Assembly: GCA_910587955.1 (NCBI GenBank)
Contig: CAJUNN010000023.1
Span: forward strand, 1 to 43,337
Source of the DNA: an uncultured Lachnospiraceae bacterium
Lineage (GTDB): Bacteria > Bacillota > Clostridia > Lachnospirales > Lachnospiraceae
DNA length: 43,337 bases
Direction of reading: 5' to 3'
The first letter of the stretch is position 1; each line of letters begins with the position of its first letter. The translations under genes and the position numbers were made by a program. Positions 7,985 to 16,383 of this stretch are shown piece by piece. The notes below the pieces were generated by a model, which worked only from the letters and a program-made list of their open reading frames with translations, made no database searches and was not told where the DNA came from.

Positions 7985-9370
7985 TTACGCCTGTTCCTGG
8001 GGCTTATAGTACTGATCGAGAATCTTAGTATCAATCCGGTCAAGCTCTTCCCTGGGAAGCATCCCCAGAAGCTCCCAGCCAATGTTTAAGGTCTCCTCGA
8101 TGGTACGGTTTTCCTCCGGCCCCTGGCCGATATAGCGATCTTCAAACGCCCGGCCAAAAAGAAGATAGCGCTTATCAATGGCAGAAAGCTCATCCTCGCC
8201 GATTACAGACGCCAGCGCCCTGGCATCGCCCACCTTGGCGTAGGAGGAAAAGAGCTGGTTCGCCAGCGCCTGGTGATCTGCTCTTGTATACCCTTCTCCG
8301 ATACCGTCCTTCATCAGACGGGACAGGGAAGGCAGCACACTGATAGGCGGATACACCGCCTGGCCGTGAAGCGCCCGGTCCAGCACAATCTGGCCCTCGG
8401 TAATATAGCCTGTCAGGTCGGGAATGGGATGGGTGATATCGTCGTTAGGCATGGTCAGGATGGGAATCTGGGTCACGGAACCGGACGTTCCCTGCACAAT
8501 GCCCGCCCGCTCATAAATGGTCGCCAGTTCACTGTACAAATAGCCTGGATATCCCTTTCTGGAAGGAATCTCTCCCTTGGAGGAAGAAACCTCACGCATG
8601 GCCTCCGCAAAGGAAGTCATATCCGTCAAAATAACAAGAATGTGCATGCCGCATTCAAATGCCAGGTACTCCGCCGCTGTCAGGGCCACCCGGGGCGTAA
8701 TCAGACGCTCCACCACCGGGTCATTAGCCAGATTCAGAAACATGGTCACATGCTCCGAAACCCCGCTCTCCTCAAAAGCACGGCGGAAGAAATCTGCCAC
8801 GTCATATTTAACGCCCATGGCTGCAAACACGATTCCGAATTCCTCCTCCGAGTCCTCTCCCAGGGACGCCTGGCGCACCAGCTGGGCCGCCAGCTGATCG
8901 TGGGGAAGGCCGTTTCCAGAGAAAATCGGAAGCTTCTGTCCCCGGATCAGGGTAGTCAGACCATCAATGGCAGAAAATCCTGTGCGGATATAGTTCCTGG
9001 GATACTCCCGCATAACCGGATTCATGGGCTGGCCGTTTACATTCCGGTGAATATCCGAAAGGATTTCTCCCAGGCCGTCAATAGGCTGGCCGATGCCGTT
9101 AAACGTCCGTCCCAGAATATCCGGGGAAAGGGCAATCTCCATAGGATGCCCTGTCAGCTTGGTATGGGTATTCTTAAGAGACATATTGTCCGTACCGCCG
9201 AACACCTGAATCACCGCTTTGTCCTCGTAGCACTCAATGATACGTCCCAGCTCCCGCTTTTTCCCGTCAATGGTGATCTCCACAATCTCTTCGTAGGAGG
9301 CATCCTGCACGCCCTCCAGCACAATCAGGGGACCGTTAATCTCACTTAAGCCTAAATATTCGATTGACAT
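7985..9370 (-). CDS. atpB: V-type ATP synthase subunit B
   Basis: Non-catalytic nucleotide-subunit of the A3B3 head. Its 461-aa length is standard. The NGIGQPIDGLGEI loop, the ATPase alpha/beta-type RTGFSAIDGLTTLIRGQKLP region and the LPSLSRLMKDGIGEGYTR signature are present. In place of a P-loop it has FSGNGLPHDQLA, as expected for subunit B. GGGGAGG precedes the ATG. It lies 15 bases after subunit A. Confidence 0.96.
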   Translation of the reverse strand: MSIEYLGLSEINGPLIVLEGVQDASYEEIVEITIDGKKRELGRIIECYEDKAVIQVFGGTDNMSLKNTHTKLTGHPMEIALSPDILGRTFNGIGQPIDGLGEILSDIHRNVNGQPMNPVMREYPRNYIRTGFSAIDGLTTLIRGQKLPIFSGNGLPHDQLAAQLVRQASLGEDSEEEFGIVFAAMGVKYDVADFFRRAFEESGVSEHVTMFLNLANDPVVERLITPRVALTAAEYLAFECGMHILVILTDMTSFAEAMREVSSSKGEIPSRKGYPGYLYSELATIYERAGIVQGTSGSVTQIPILTMPNDDITHPIPDLTGYITEGQIVLDRALHGQAVYPPISVLPSLSRLMKDGIGEGYTRADHQALANQLFSSYAKVGDARALASVIGEDELSAIDKRYLLFGRAFEDRYIGQGPEENRTIEETLNIGWELLGMLPREELDRIDTKILDQYYKPQEQA

Positions 9371-9385
9371 ATTCTGAACCTCCCC

Positions 9386-11152
9386 TTACGCATTCTTTTC
9401 CAGAACCCGATCGTAGAAAGCATCGATGGCCCGCTTATACTCGTCAAACAGTTCCAGGTGATCGTTGGGAATATCGTATTTCATGGCAATGACCTTCTCA
9501 AAAATAGTTTCCGATTTCAGCACGGACATGGGCATATTCATGGTCACAAGAGCCTTTGCCTTATCGTACAGATACAAAATGGTCTGCATCATCTTCATCT
9601 GCTTCTCCATAGAGACGCAGGTATCGTCCGGGTGGAACGCATTCTGCTGCAGAAATCCCAGACGGATCACCCGGGAAATCTCCAGAACCAGCTTTTGATC
9701 GTCGGGAAGCACATCGCTTCCGATCAGCTTTACAATTTCCATCAGGCTGCTTTCCTGATTGAGGATTACAATCATGCGGTTCCGGCAGTCCATAAATTCC
9801 CTGGACACATGATCCTTATACCAGGGAGCCAGATCCGAGATATACTCGCTGTAGCTGGTGAGCCAGTGAATGGCCGGAAAATGCCTGGCATAAGCCAGGG
9901 ACTTATCCAATCCCCAGAAACAGCGCACAAAACGCTTGGTATTCTGAGTCACCGGCTCAGAGAAATCGCCGCCCTGGGGCGACACGGCCCCGATGATGGA
10001 GACGCTTCCCTCCGTACCGTTTAAATTCATCATCATGCCCGCCCGCTCATAGAACGCAGACAGACGGGAAGCCAGATAGGCCGGAAAGCCTTCTTCCGCC
10101 GGCATCTCTTCCAGACGTCCCGAAAGCTCTCTAAGAGCCTCTGCCCAGCGGGAAGTGGAATCTGCCATAATTGCCACGTCGTATCCCATGTCCCGGTAGT
10201 ACTCCGCCAGGGTCACGCCTGTATAGATACTGGCCTCACGGGCAGCTACCGGCATATTGGAGGTATTGGCAATCAGGGCTGTCCGGGCCATCAGGGGATT
10301 CCCGGACTTGGGATCCACAAGTTTGGAAAAGTCTTCCAAAACCTGAGTCATCTCATTGCCGCGCTCCCCGCAGCCAATGTAAATAATAATATCCGCATCG
10401 GACCATTTGGCAATCTGATGCTGGGTCATAGTCTTACCCGTTCCGAAACCGCCGGGAACGGCCGCTGTGCCGCCTTTGGCAATGGGAAACAGGGTATCCA
10501 AAATCCGCTGACCTGTAACTAGAGGCCTGGATGCAGGATACCGCTTCTGGGCGGGCCTGGGCACGCGGATGGGCCATTTCTGGGCCATGGTCAGCTCCCG
10601 CTCGCTGCCGTCCTCCAGCTCCAGCACTGCCAGAGTATCTTCAATGGTATACCTTCCGTCAGGAACCACCTTTTTAATCACTCCGTCCAGATCCGGCGGA
10701 ACCATCACCTTGTGTACAATCGCGGAGGTTTCCGGAACCTCACAGATAATCTGGCCTCCGCTTACATGGCTGCCCTCTGATACCACCATATGGGCATCCC
10801 AGAGCTTCTCCCGGTCCAGGGCGTCCACTACCGTACCCCGGCTGATGTATGCGCCCCCTGCCTTTGCAATCTCGCTTAAGGGCCGCTCAATGCCGTCAAA
10901 AATATTGTTCAGGATTCCGGGAGCCAGGGTGACGGAAATAGCGTCCCCGGAAGCCTCCACCAGCTCTCCCGGCTGGATTCCGGTGGTTTCCTCATACACC
11001 TGAATGGTAGTCCGCTCCTTGCTGAGGCCGATCACTTCACCTACCAGCCGTTCCTTTCCCACATAGACCATCTCGGCCATTTTAAATCCTGTGTTGCCCT
11101 TTAGATACACTACCGGACCGTTGATCCCGTAGATTACGCCTGTTCTATTCAC
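9386..11152 (-). CDS. atpA: V-type ATP synthase subunit A (catalytic)
   Basis: Catalytic subunit that hydrolyses or makes ATP. The P-loop GGFGTGKT lies at about residues 230-238, followed by YIGCGERGNEM and the MADSTSRWAEALRE segment. The characteristic A-subunit bulge is present (residues ~100-190, SHVSGGQIICEV). I set the start at the GTG at 11152 (VNRTGVIYGINGP), giving 588 aa, the normal length: AAGGAGG lies before it and the longer frame runs into the upstream gene. The GTG overlaps the subunit E stop by 8 bases, which suggests translational coupling. Confidence 0.95.
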   Translation of the reverse strand: MNRTGVIYGINGPVVYLKGNTGFKMAEMVYVGKERLVGEVIGLSKERTTIQVYEETTGIQPGELVEASGDAISVTLAPGILNNIFDGIERPLSEIAKAGGAYISRGTVVDALDREKLWDAHMVVSEGSHVSGGQIICEVPETSAIVHKVMVPPDLDGVIKKVVPDGRYTIEDTLAVLELEDGSERELTMAQKWPIRVPRPAQKRYPASRPLVTGQRILDTLFPIAKGGTAAVPGGFGTGKTMTQHQIAKWSDADIIIYIGCGERGNEMTQVLEDFSKLVDPKSGNPLMARTALIANTSNMPVAAREASIYTGVTLAEYYRDMGYDVAIMADSTSRWAEALRELSGRLEEMPAEEGFPAYLASRLSAFYERAGMMMNLNGTEGSVSIIGAVSPQGGDFSEPVTQNTKRFVRCFWGLDKSLAYARHFPAIHWLTSYSEYISDLAPWYKDHVSREFMDCRNRMIVILNQESSLMEIVKLIGSDVLPDDQKLVLEISRVIRLGFLQQNAFHPDDTCVSMEKQMKMMQTILYLYDKAKALVTMNMPMSVLKSETIFEKVIAMKYDIPNDHLELFDEYKRAIDAFYDRVLEKNA

Positions 11153-11732
11153 GGCCTGCCCCTCCTTTAAGCTGGAAGTCTTCTTTTGCTTCCGCCAGCT
11201 TCGTCTCAAAGGAATTGTCAATGAGAATGTTCCGGCCCGGGATCACGGCCCGGGATCCGCCGGTAAAGGAATAACTGCTTACGGTGACAGGTGCTCCCAC
11301 CTCCACCGTAAGGCTCGTCACCCGCTCTGCATCCGAAGGATCCACATAGAGGATCACTTCCTCTCCCCGGGCAAAGGCAACGGCCTCCTTTAACTCTTTC
11401 ACCAGCCGCTTGTGGTATTCCGGCGTCTCAAAGAACCGGGCCAGCATATCTTTCACTTCCACAAAGAGTTTATCCTTCAGCTCTCTCTGGCGCTGGCTCA
11501 AAGTCCCCTTGATCATCATCTGGGCCTCGGAAAAACGCTTGTTGTTCTCCCGGATCAGCCGTTCTGTCTCCGTCTTAATCTCCAGATCTTCCTGACGCCG
11601 CTTGGCTTCCTGATGCTCCTTAAAAATCTGCTCCAGGGCCTGGGTGTACTCCCGGATGGAATTGTCGCAGTTTTTTCTGGCTTCTTCCATGGTATATGCG
11701 GTAAAATGCTGCAGCTTCTCTTCCGTTGTCAA
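11145..11732 (-). CDS. atpE: V-type ATP synthase subunit E
   Basis: Peripheral-stalk subunit. The first ~100 of its 195 residues are a long charged helix (REYTQALEQIFKEHQEAKRR..), expected to pair with subunit G; the rest is the globular domain that binds the top of the head, with the PGRNILIDNSFETKLAEAK ending typical of the family. It lies between F and A in the operon and overlaps the subunit A start. Confidence 0.9.
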   Translation of the reverse strand: MTTEEKLQHFTAYTMEEARKNCDNSIREYTQALEQIFKEHQEAKRRQEDLEIKTETERLIRENNKRFSEAQMMIKGTLSQRQRELKDKLFVEVKDMLARFFETPEYHKRLVKELKEAVAFARGEEVILYVDPSDAERVTSLTVEVGAPVTVSSYSFTGGSRAVIPGRNILIDNSFETKLAEAKEDFQLKGGAGRE

Positions 11733-11750
11733 ATCGGTTCACCTTCCTTC

Positions 11751-12059
11751 CTAGATTTTCAGTCCAACCGCCTCGTTCACATAAGAGGTAATAAAGTTTT
11801 CTTCCCTCCGGGTGCCGTGGCGGTCCGGAATCTCAATCAGCAGGGGCAGGCTTCGGCTTAAGCGCACTTCGTCAATCAGCTCCGGATACTCCCGCCCAAA
11901 CTTCTCCGTGAGAATGACAATGGCAATCTCTTTGTCAGCCATCACACGGTCCAGGGCCGCTTTCAATTCATCTTTTCCGCTGACTACAGAACCTTCCACG
12001 CCTGCCAGGCGCATTCCTGTACAGGTATCCATATTATCGCTTATCAAATACATTTTCAT
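11751..12059 (-). CDS. atpF: V-type ATP synthase subunit F
   Basis: Small central-stalk subunit (102 aa) that binds subunit D. The family pattern is clear: N-terminal YLISDNMDTCTGMRLAGVEG, the IAIVILTEKFGREYPELID strand-helix unit, and a Rossmann-like alpha/beta fold. It is encoded 18 bases before subunit E and 26 bases after subunit K. Confidence 0.92.
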   Translation of the reverse strand: MKMYLISDNMDTCTGMRLAGVEGSVVSGKDELKAALDRVMADKEIAIVILTEKFGREYPELIDEVRLSRSLPLLIEIPDRHGTRREENFITSYVNEAVGLKI

Positions 12060-12085
12060 GGCGCATTCCTGCCTTTCCGGCCGTT

Positions 12086-12523
12086 TTAGAGCTTACCTAA
12101 AATCATGAAGGAAATAATAAGACCGTAAAGGGCGATACCCTCAGCCATAGCAACGAAAATCATGGATTTACCGAAAATACTCTGATCTTCACTGATGGCT
12201 CCCAGAGCAGCGCTTGCAGAAGAGGCAACTGCGATGCCGGAACCGATACCGGAAAGGCTGGTTGCCAGAGCGGCTGCAAGGTAGCCAAGCCCTGTGGCCA
12301 TGCCGGCACCAGCCGCTGCTTCCGCGGTTTCCGCCGCATGTACGCTTCCGCCGTAGGCCAGTATGGAAGCCAGTACCAGGGTGCTGAAGAAAAAGAAACA
12401 GTTGCAGGCCAGGGATCTCTTATAACGCTTTCTGTTCTTTTCCCCTAAGAAATATACTCCGAAGGGAATGACAATACTTAAAACCAGAGCTGCTACCAAT
12501 AAAATTTTTACCAACATAGACAT
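12086..12523 (-). CDS. atpK: V-type ATP synthase subunit K (membrane rotor ring)
   Basis: Proteolipid of the ion-carrying rotor ring. The 145-aa protein has four hydrophobic segments: about residues 4-26, 40-62, 74-103 and 116-143. The last hairpin carries GIGSGIAVASSASAALG in its first helix and the ion-binding Glu in VAMAEGIALYGLI in its second. The first hairpin has no acidic membrane residue, so one ion site per four helices is expected, as in Enterococcus NtpK. I see no Gln in the third helix where sodium-specific rings usually have one; this hints at protons, but only structure or assay would settle it. Confidence 0.93.
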   Translation of the reverse strand: MSMLVKILLVAALVLSIVIPFGVYFLGEKNRKRYKRSLACNCFFFFSTLVLASILAYGGSVHAAETAEAAAGAGMATGLGYLAAALATSLSGIGSGIAVASSASAALGAISEDQSIFGKSMIFVAMAEGIALYGLIISFMILGKL

Positions 12524-12564
12524 GATATTTATCCTCCTTAATCCTTTCGACTCTGAAATTGAAT

Positions 12565-14502
12565 TTATGATTCTTTTACACTTTTTAACTGATAGGGCTT
12601 AAATTCCCGCCCGGTTCCTTTGTAGTAACGGCTGAACAATTCGTAGTACTCCAGGCGCAGTACCTGAATCCCCACAATCAGGCCCTCCATGGCACAGACG
12701 AAGAGATTTCCCAGCACCACCACCAGCCAGTTGCCCCCGCCTCCGTTTTCAAATCCGGCCAGCATAAGCACCACCTCCATCATAGCCGCATGGCTGACTG
12801 CAAAAGCGCCCACGCGGACAAAGGAAAGGGTGTTGGAGAAAAAGCTTAAGAGCACCTCAAACATCTCAAAGAACGTCTGCACCAGGTACATGCCGATGCC
12901 GCCTTCTATCCGGACTCCCTTTTTCTCCAAAAGCGATGCCAGAGGCTCCTTAAATGCCATGGCAAGCAGAGGAATTCCCAGCACCAGGGCCAGAATCACT
13001 CCGGCCGGAAGAACATGTCCGCTCATGAACAGCAGTATAATTGCCACCAGGGAGCCGTAGAATATGAAACCCGCCGCTCCGTTGGTATCAAACCAGCCTT
13101 CTGCATCCCGGTTGCGGATACTCACCGCTATATGCAGGATCATAGCCGTCAGGATCAGAAACATGCCGAAGACAATGGCTACTACAAACACCGTGTTCAT
13201 CTGACCGATCACAGGCAAGGTCATCATAGCCTCCTTCGGCCGCAGCCACACGTGATGAATCACCGTATCCTCAAATCCGAAGAAGCTGCCGTATAAAAAT
13301 CCAAACAAGGTGGAAAAGATGCCGGCGCCGGCCACAATGGCCGCCAGGTTCATGCCTTTGAATTTATACAAGAGCAATCCTCCTATGAGAAGCAGAAGTC
13401 CCTGCCCCACATCACCGAACATGGCTCCGAAGATAAAGGCATAGCTTAAGGCCACGAAAACCGTCGGATCCATCTCGTTGTATGCCGGAAGCCCGTACAT
13501 CTTTACATACATCTCAAAGGGACGGAAAAGCCCGCTGTTTTTCAGTTTTGTGGGAGGCGTGCTGAACACATTGTCATGATCGTCCTCTACAACCACAAAG
13601 GTTTTATCGTCATGCTCAATCTCTCTCTGGAAGGCATCCGCGTCCTTCTTAGGCATCCATCCGCAGAGAATGTAAAACACATTGCCCCGCTCCCGGGTAA
13701 GAGCCGCAAACTTGCGGATATCAAAGCTTGAGGAAAATTTCTCCAGATATTCCACGGCCGCGGTCAGTTCACCGGCGTGCTCCTTAAGAATTCTCTGAAC
13801 CTCGCTGGTGTTCTCCGCCAGCTTGGCGTCCAGCCTGGACAGTCCCTCCTGCAGCTCCTGGTATGCTTCCTGGGCCGTTCCCTCATACACATCGGGCACA
13901 TAGATATGCTCAAAGTGCATGGAAGCATAGACGGCATCCACCTTGTCCGCCAGGGCCACCGGTACAAAATAGACGCCCCAGACGTACTCCTCGTCGCTCC
14001 GGCATTTATAAAAAATCGTATCTAAGGAATCGTACACATAGCGGTCAAATTTCTCAAAGTATTCCTTGGAAATCCGCCCGAAACGGTATTTTACATAATG
14101 AAATTCCAGCAGATCGTGTACATCATACTGAAGCTCCTGGAAAGGATAAATGCTGTCCATGGACCGCTTGCACTCTTCTCTTTGCTGCTCCAGCTCTTCC
14201 CTGTCTTTGTGAAGCTCCACCACCTGCTCTTCCAGCTCCCGCAGCGTCTCCACCGCCCGCTTTGCAGTCATATCCGGAACTTTTTCCCCTGCGGGCAGCT
14301 CGGCCGGAAGCCACTCCCTGGCTCTGCGCAACTCCGCTTCATAAGGATTTTTCTCCGCAAAGGGACGCAAATCCCGTACCGTCTTAAGCTCTGTCAGTGC
14401 ATTTTCCAACTGTATCTCATATTTGGAAAGGTACTGTCCGGCCATCCGCTCAATATCATCCTTGGGGCCGGTAATGCTTAAGAATTTCATTTTGACAATC
14501 AC
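12565..14502 (-). CDS. atpI: V-type ATP synthase subunit I (membrane stator)
   Basis: Stator subunit that forms the two ion half-channels against the K ring. The N-terminal ~320 residues are soluble and coiled-coil rich; the C-terminal half (about 345-620) has seven or eight membrane segments, including FGAMFGDVGQGLLLLIGGLLL and the FVRVGAFAVSHAAMM helix. The conserved Arg near the end is in QVLRLEYYELFSRYY. The start is a GTG at 14502 with AGGAGG 8 bases ahead; the next ATG is four codons downstream. It lies between C and K. Confidence 0.94.
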   Translation of the reverse strand: MIVKMKFLSITGPKDDIERMAGQYLSKYEIQLENALTELKTVRDLRPFAEKNPYEAELRRAREWLPAELPAGEKVPDMTAKRAVETLRELEEQVVELHKDREELEQQREECKRSMDSIYPFQELQYDVHDLLEFHYVKYRFGRISKEYFEKFDRYVYDSLDTIFYKCRSDEEYVWGVYFVPVALADKVDAVYASMHFEHIYVPDVYEGTAQEAYQELQEGLSRLDAKLAENTSEVQRILKEHAGELTAAVEYLEKFSSSFDIRKFAALTRERGNVFYILCGWMPKKDADAFQREIEHDDKTFVVVEDDHDNVFSTPPTKLKNSGLFRPFEMYVKMYGLPAYNEMDPTVFVALSYAFIFGAMFGDVGQGLLLLIGGLLLYKFKGMNLAAIVAGAGIFSTLFGFLYGSFFGFEDTVIHHVWLRPKEAMMTLPVIGQMNTVFVVAIVFGMFLILTAMILHIAVSIRNRDAEGWFDTNGAAGFIFYGSLVAIILLFMSGHVLPAGVILALVLGIPLLAMAFKEPLASLLEKKGVRIEGGIGMYLVQTFFEMFEVLLSFFSNTLSFVRVGAFAVSHAAMMEVVLMLAGFENGGGGNWLVVVLGNLFVCAMEGLIVGIQVLRLEYYELFSRYYKGTGREFKPYQLKSVKES

Positions 14503-14562
14503 TTAGGACACCTCCTATTACAAATTCTGTCGCTGTTATACGCACTGCAAATATCGAAGCCC

Positions 14563-15597
14563 TCATCCCACATAAGATAAAATCTCCTGGGACGAAAGGC
14601 CATAGCGCACTCCTTCCAATACGGAAGTCAACATATCAATCTCCTGTTCCTTGTCATAGAGATATGCCGTCACCGTCGCCATGGAATAGGGATCTTTTTG
14701 CCGCTCCGTCCAGTAAACCTTCCTTAAGATCTGCCTGTAGAGCTTCTCCAGTTCCCCGCAGTCAAAATCCAGGGCCCGCTTTCCGTACCAGGTGCGGTGC
14801 AGCAGGGCCTCCAGCTTTCCCAGGCTTTCCGCCATAACCATTTCCCGGATTTCCTCGTCCTTTAAACGGTAGGTGATGGGAATCACCAGGGTATAAATGG
14901 AAGCAGCCGGCATCTGGTAATATTTCCTGGCCCGGTAGATCCACATCATATTCAGCATGTCAATCCCGCTGCCCAGGGTTGCCGTCATCATTCCCAGCTC
15001 TTTTCCCCGGAGAAATCTATCTTTTTCTTTCCAAATCCGGGAAAAATAAAAGAGATCTAAGGTCATTTCATAGTCAAAAAGCGATGCGTGCTCCGAATGC
15101 TCCAGCCTGGCCAGCACATTCTGGTAATCCGTATCCCTCAATGCCTCCAGAAACTGAGAGATCGTCTCCGCCTGGGCCATCTCTGCCAGATGGACTTTCG
15201 TATACTTCTGCAAGGTTTCCCTTAAGCCCCTGGCCTCTCCGGTCCGGTCCCCATGGTTGAAAATCCGCCGCAGGGCCCGCTTGATTACGGCAATCTCATA
15301 TTTTGCAAAATAAAGCTTCAAAACCTGTCTCTGTTTTCCATTGCAGAAACGGTATATTTTCGAAAAATCATAATACAGCGTCCCTACCATCAGGCGCTCT
15401 ACATCCTCCCAATGAATCTGCGCGTCCTCCAAATCGATCATGGCCGCCTGATAGGAAGGAATCTGTCTTAAATACGCCGCAGCCTGAGGCACGTTCTCCA
15501 TGGAAGCCAAGATCCGAAAATCTTCTTCCTTCAGAAGACGGCTCTGCATGGCCCGGATCTTTGTGACCAGGGCGCTGTAATGTATCCGGCTTCCCAT
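14563..15597 (-). CDS. atpC: V-type ATP synthase subunit C
   Basis: Funnel-shaped subunit that docks the central stalk on the K ring (A/V-type subunit C, the d-like subunit). The 344-aa all-helical protein begins IHYSALVTKIRAMQSRLL, typical of the family, and has the VKRALRRIFNHG-like and MLNMMWIYRARKYYQ helices expected. It starts 2 bases after the subunit G stop with GGAG in between. Placing C second, before I and K, differs from the more familiar I-K-E-C-F order. Confidence 0.9.
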   Translation of the reverse strand: MGSRIHYSALVTKIRAMQSRLLKEEDFRILASMENVPQAAAYLRQIPSYQAAMIDLEDAQIHWEDVERLMVGTLYYDFSKIYRFCNGKQRQVLKLYFAKYEIAVIKRALRRIFNHGDRTGEARGLRETLQKYTKVHLAEMAQAETISQFLEALRDTDYQNVLARLEHSEHASLFDYEMTLDLFYFSRIWKEKDRFLRGKELGMMTATLGSGIDMLNMMWIYRARKYYQMPAASIYTLVIPITYRLKDEEIREMVMAESLGKLEALLHRTWYGKRALDFDCGELEKLYRQILRKVYWTERQKDPYSMATVTAYLYDKEQEIDMLTSVLEGVRYGLSSQEILSYVG

Positions 15598-15599
15598 GG

Positions 15600-15920
15600 C
15601 TACTCTCCTATCATGCGCTTTAAAATCTCCGCTGCCATCTTTCCGTGGTTCTGTTCATACTCTTCTTCCATGGCGGCCAGCTCGCGCTCCGTCTCACTCC
15701 GCATGGCTACCAGGTTTTCCTTGGCCTCCCGCATCAGTCTTTCTTTCAGCTGTTTCAGTTTTTCCTCCGTCTGGGCGTCAATCTCCCGGTCAAAAGCTTC
15801 CGTCTTCCGCTCGTACTCCGCAGCCAGCTCTTTCTTCTGCTCCGCAGCCAGCTCCTCTAAATGCACCGCCGCACCCTCGATTTCGGAAAGCCTGGTGATC
15901 ACAGTCTCCATCTGCTCCAT
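15600..15920 (-). CDS. V-type ATP synthase subunit G/H (peripheral stalk)
   Basis: First gene of the ATPase operon. The 106-aa product is one continuous charged coiled coil, with heptads rich in Glu, Lys and Ala from about residue 20 to 90, as in the G/H partner of subunit E. GGAGGAG precedes the ATG. Sequence alone cannot separate the names G and H; the role as E's partner in the peripheral stalk follows from shape and position. Confidence 0.82.
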   Translation of the reverse strand: MEQMETVITRLSEIEGAAVHLEELAAEQKKELAAEYERKTEAFDREIDAQTEEKLKQLKERLMREAKENLVAMRSETERELAAMEEEYEQNHGKMAAEILKRMIGE

Positions 15921-16042
15921 AGGATCTCCTCCATATCTGAATTTTAGCTCGTAAATATACTATACTTTTTTTGGATGAAAAGCTATAGTAAATGTGACAA
16001 AAAATGTGAAATTATTGAACTCTTTTCTGACACTCTGTTTCC

Positions 16043-16076
16043 CATAAAAATTCCCCGACCTAAGCCGGGGAATTCT
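16043..16076 (-). terminator. Terminator of rpsU
   Basis: Stem arms AATTCCCCG (16049-16057) and CGGGGAATT (16066-16074) with an 8-base loop. Read on the minus strand it ends in TTTTTA. It begins 9 bases past the rpsU stop and isolates rpsU from the ATPase operon. Confidence 0.88.
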
Positions 16077-16082
16077 GCACAA

Positions 16083-16259
16083 TTAATTAAATTTACGCTT
16101 TCTGGCCGCTTCAGATTTCTTCTTACGTCTTACACTGGGCTTCTCGTAATGCTCTCTCTTACGAATCTCCTGCTGAATACCAGCTTTTGCACAGTTTCTT
16201 TTAAAACGACGTAATGCGCTGTCTAAAGTCTCATTCTCTTTTACGATTACATTCGACAT
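16083..16259 (-). CDS. rpsU: Small ribosomal subunit protein bS21
   Basis: The 58-aa product MSNVIVKENETLDSALRRFK.. with the basic RKREHYEKPSVRRKKKSEAA tail is ribosomal protein S21, which helps mRNA pairing with the 16S 3' end. The frame is open upstream, but the start at 16259 gives the family N-terminus; GGGAGG and AGGTG lie in the leader. It has its own consensus promoter and terminator, though it also lies directly downstream of alaS. Confidence 0.97.
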   Translation of the reverse strand: MSNVIVKENETLDSALRRFKRNCAKAGIQQEIRKREHYEKPSVRRKKKSEAARKRKFN

Positions 16260-16338
16260 AGTATCACACCTAACCTCCCTCCAGTTGTATATTGTGCATT
16301 CAACAACTGTCTGGGTATTTACTGATTGCACAACAATT

Positions 16339-16367
16339 ATTATAGTATTTATGGCGAACTCTGTCAA
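16339..16367 (-). promoter_or_regulatory. Promoter of rpsU
   Basis: Minus strand: TTGACA (16362-16367), 17-base spacer, TATAAT (16339-16344): a perfect consensus. It sits just downstream of the alaS stop and gives a leader of about 70 bases before the rpsU ATG. Confidence 0.85.
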
Positions 16368-16383
16368 TAGTTTTTCGAAATTT

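Noticed and set aside
8273..9349. Long plus-strand open frame opposite ATPase subunit B (and similar ones opposite other ATPase genes, alaS and hflK)
   Set aside because: They are shadows of well-identified genes on the other strand, with no family resemblance and no ribosome sites.
15987..16010. TGTGA-like pair upstream of the ATPase operon, suggestive of a Crp site
   Set aside because: The two TGTGA strings are direct repeats rather than an inverted pair, so they do not make a Crp-type dyad.
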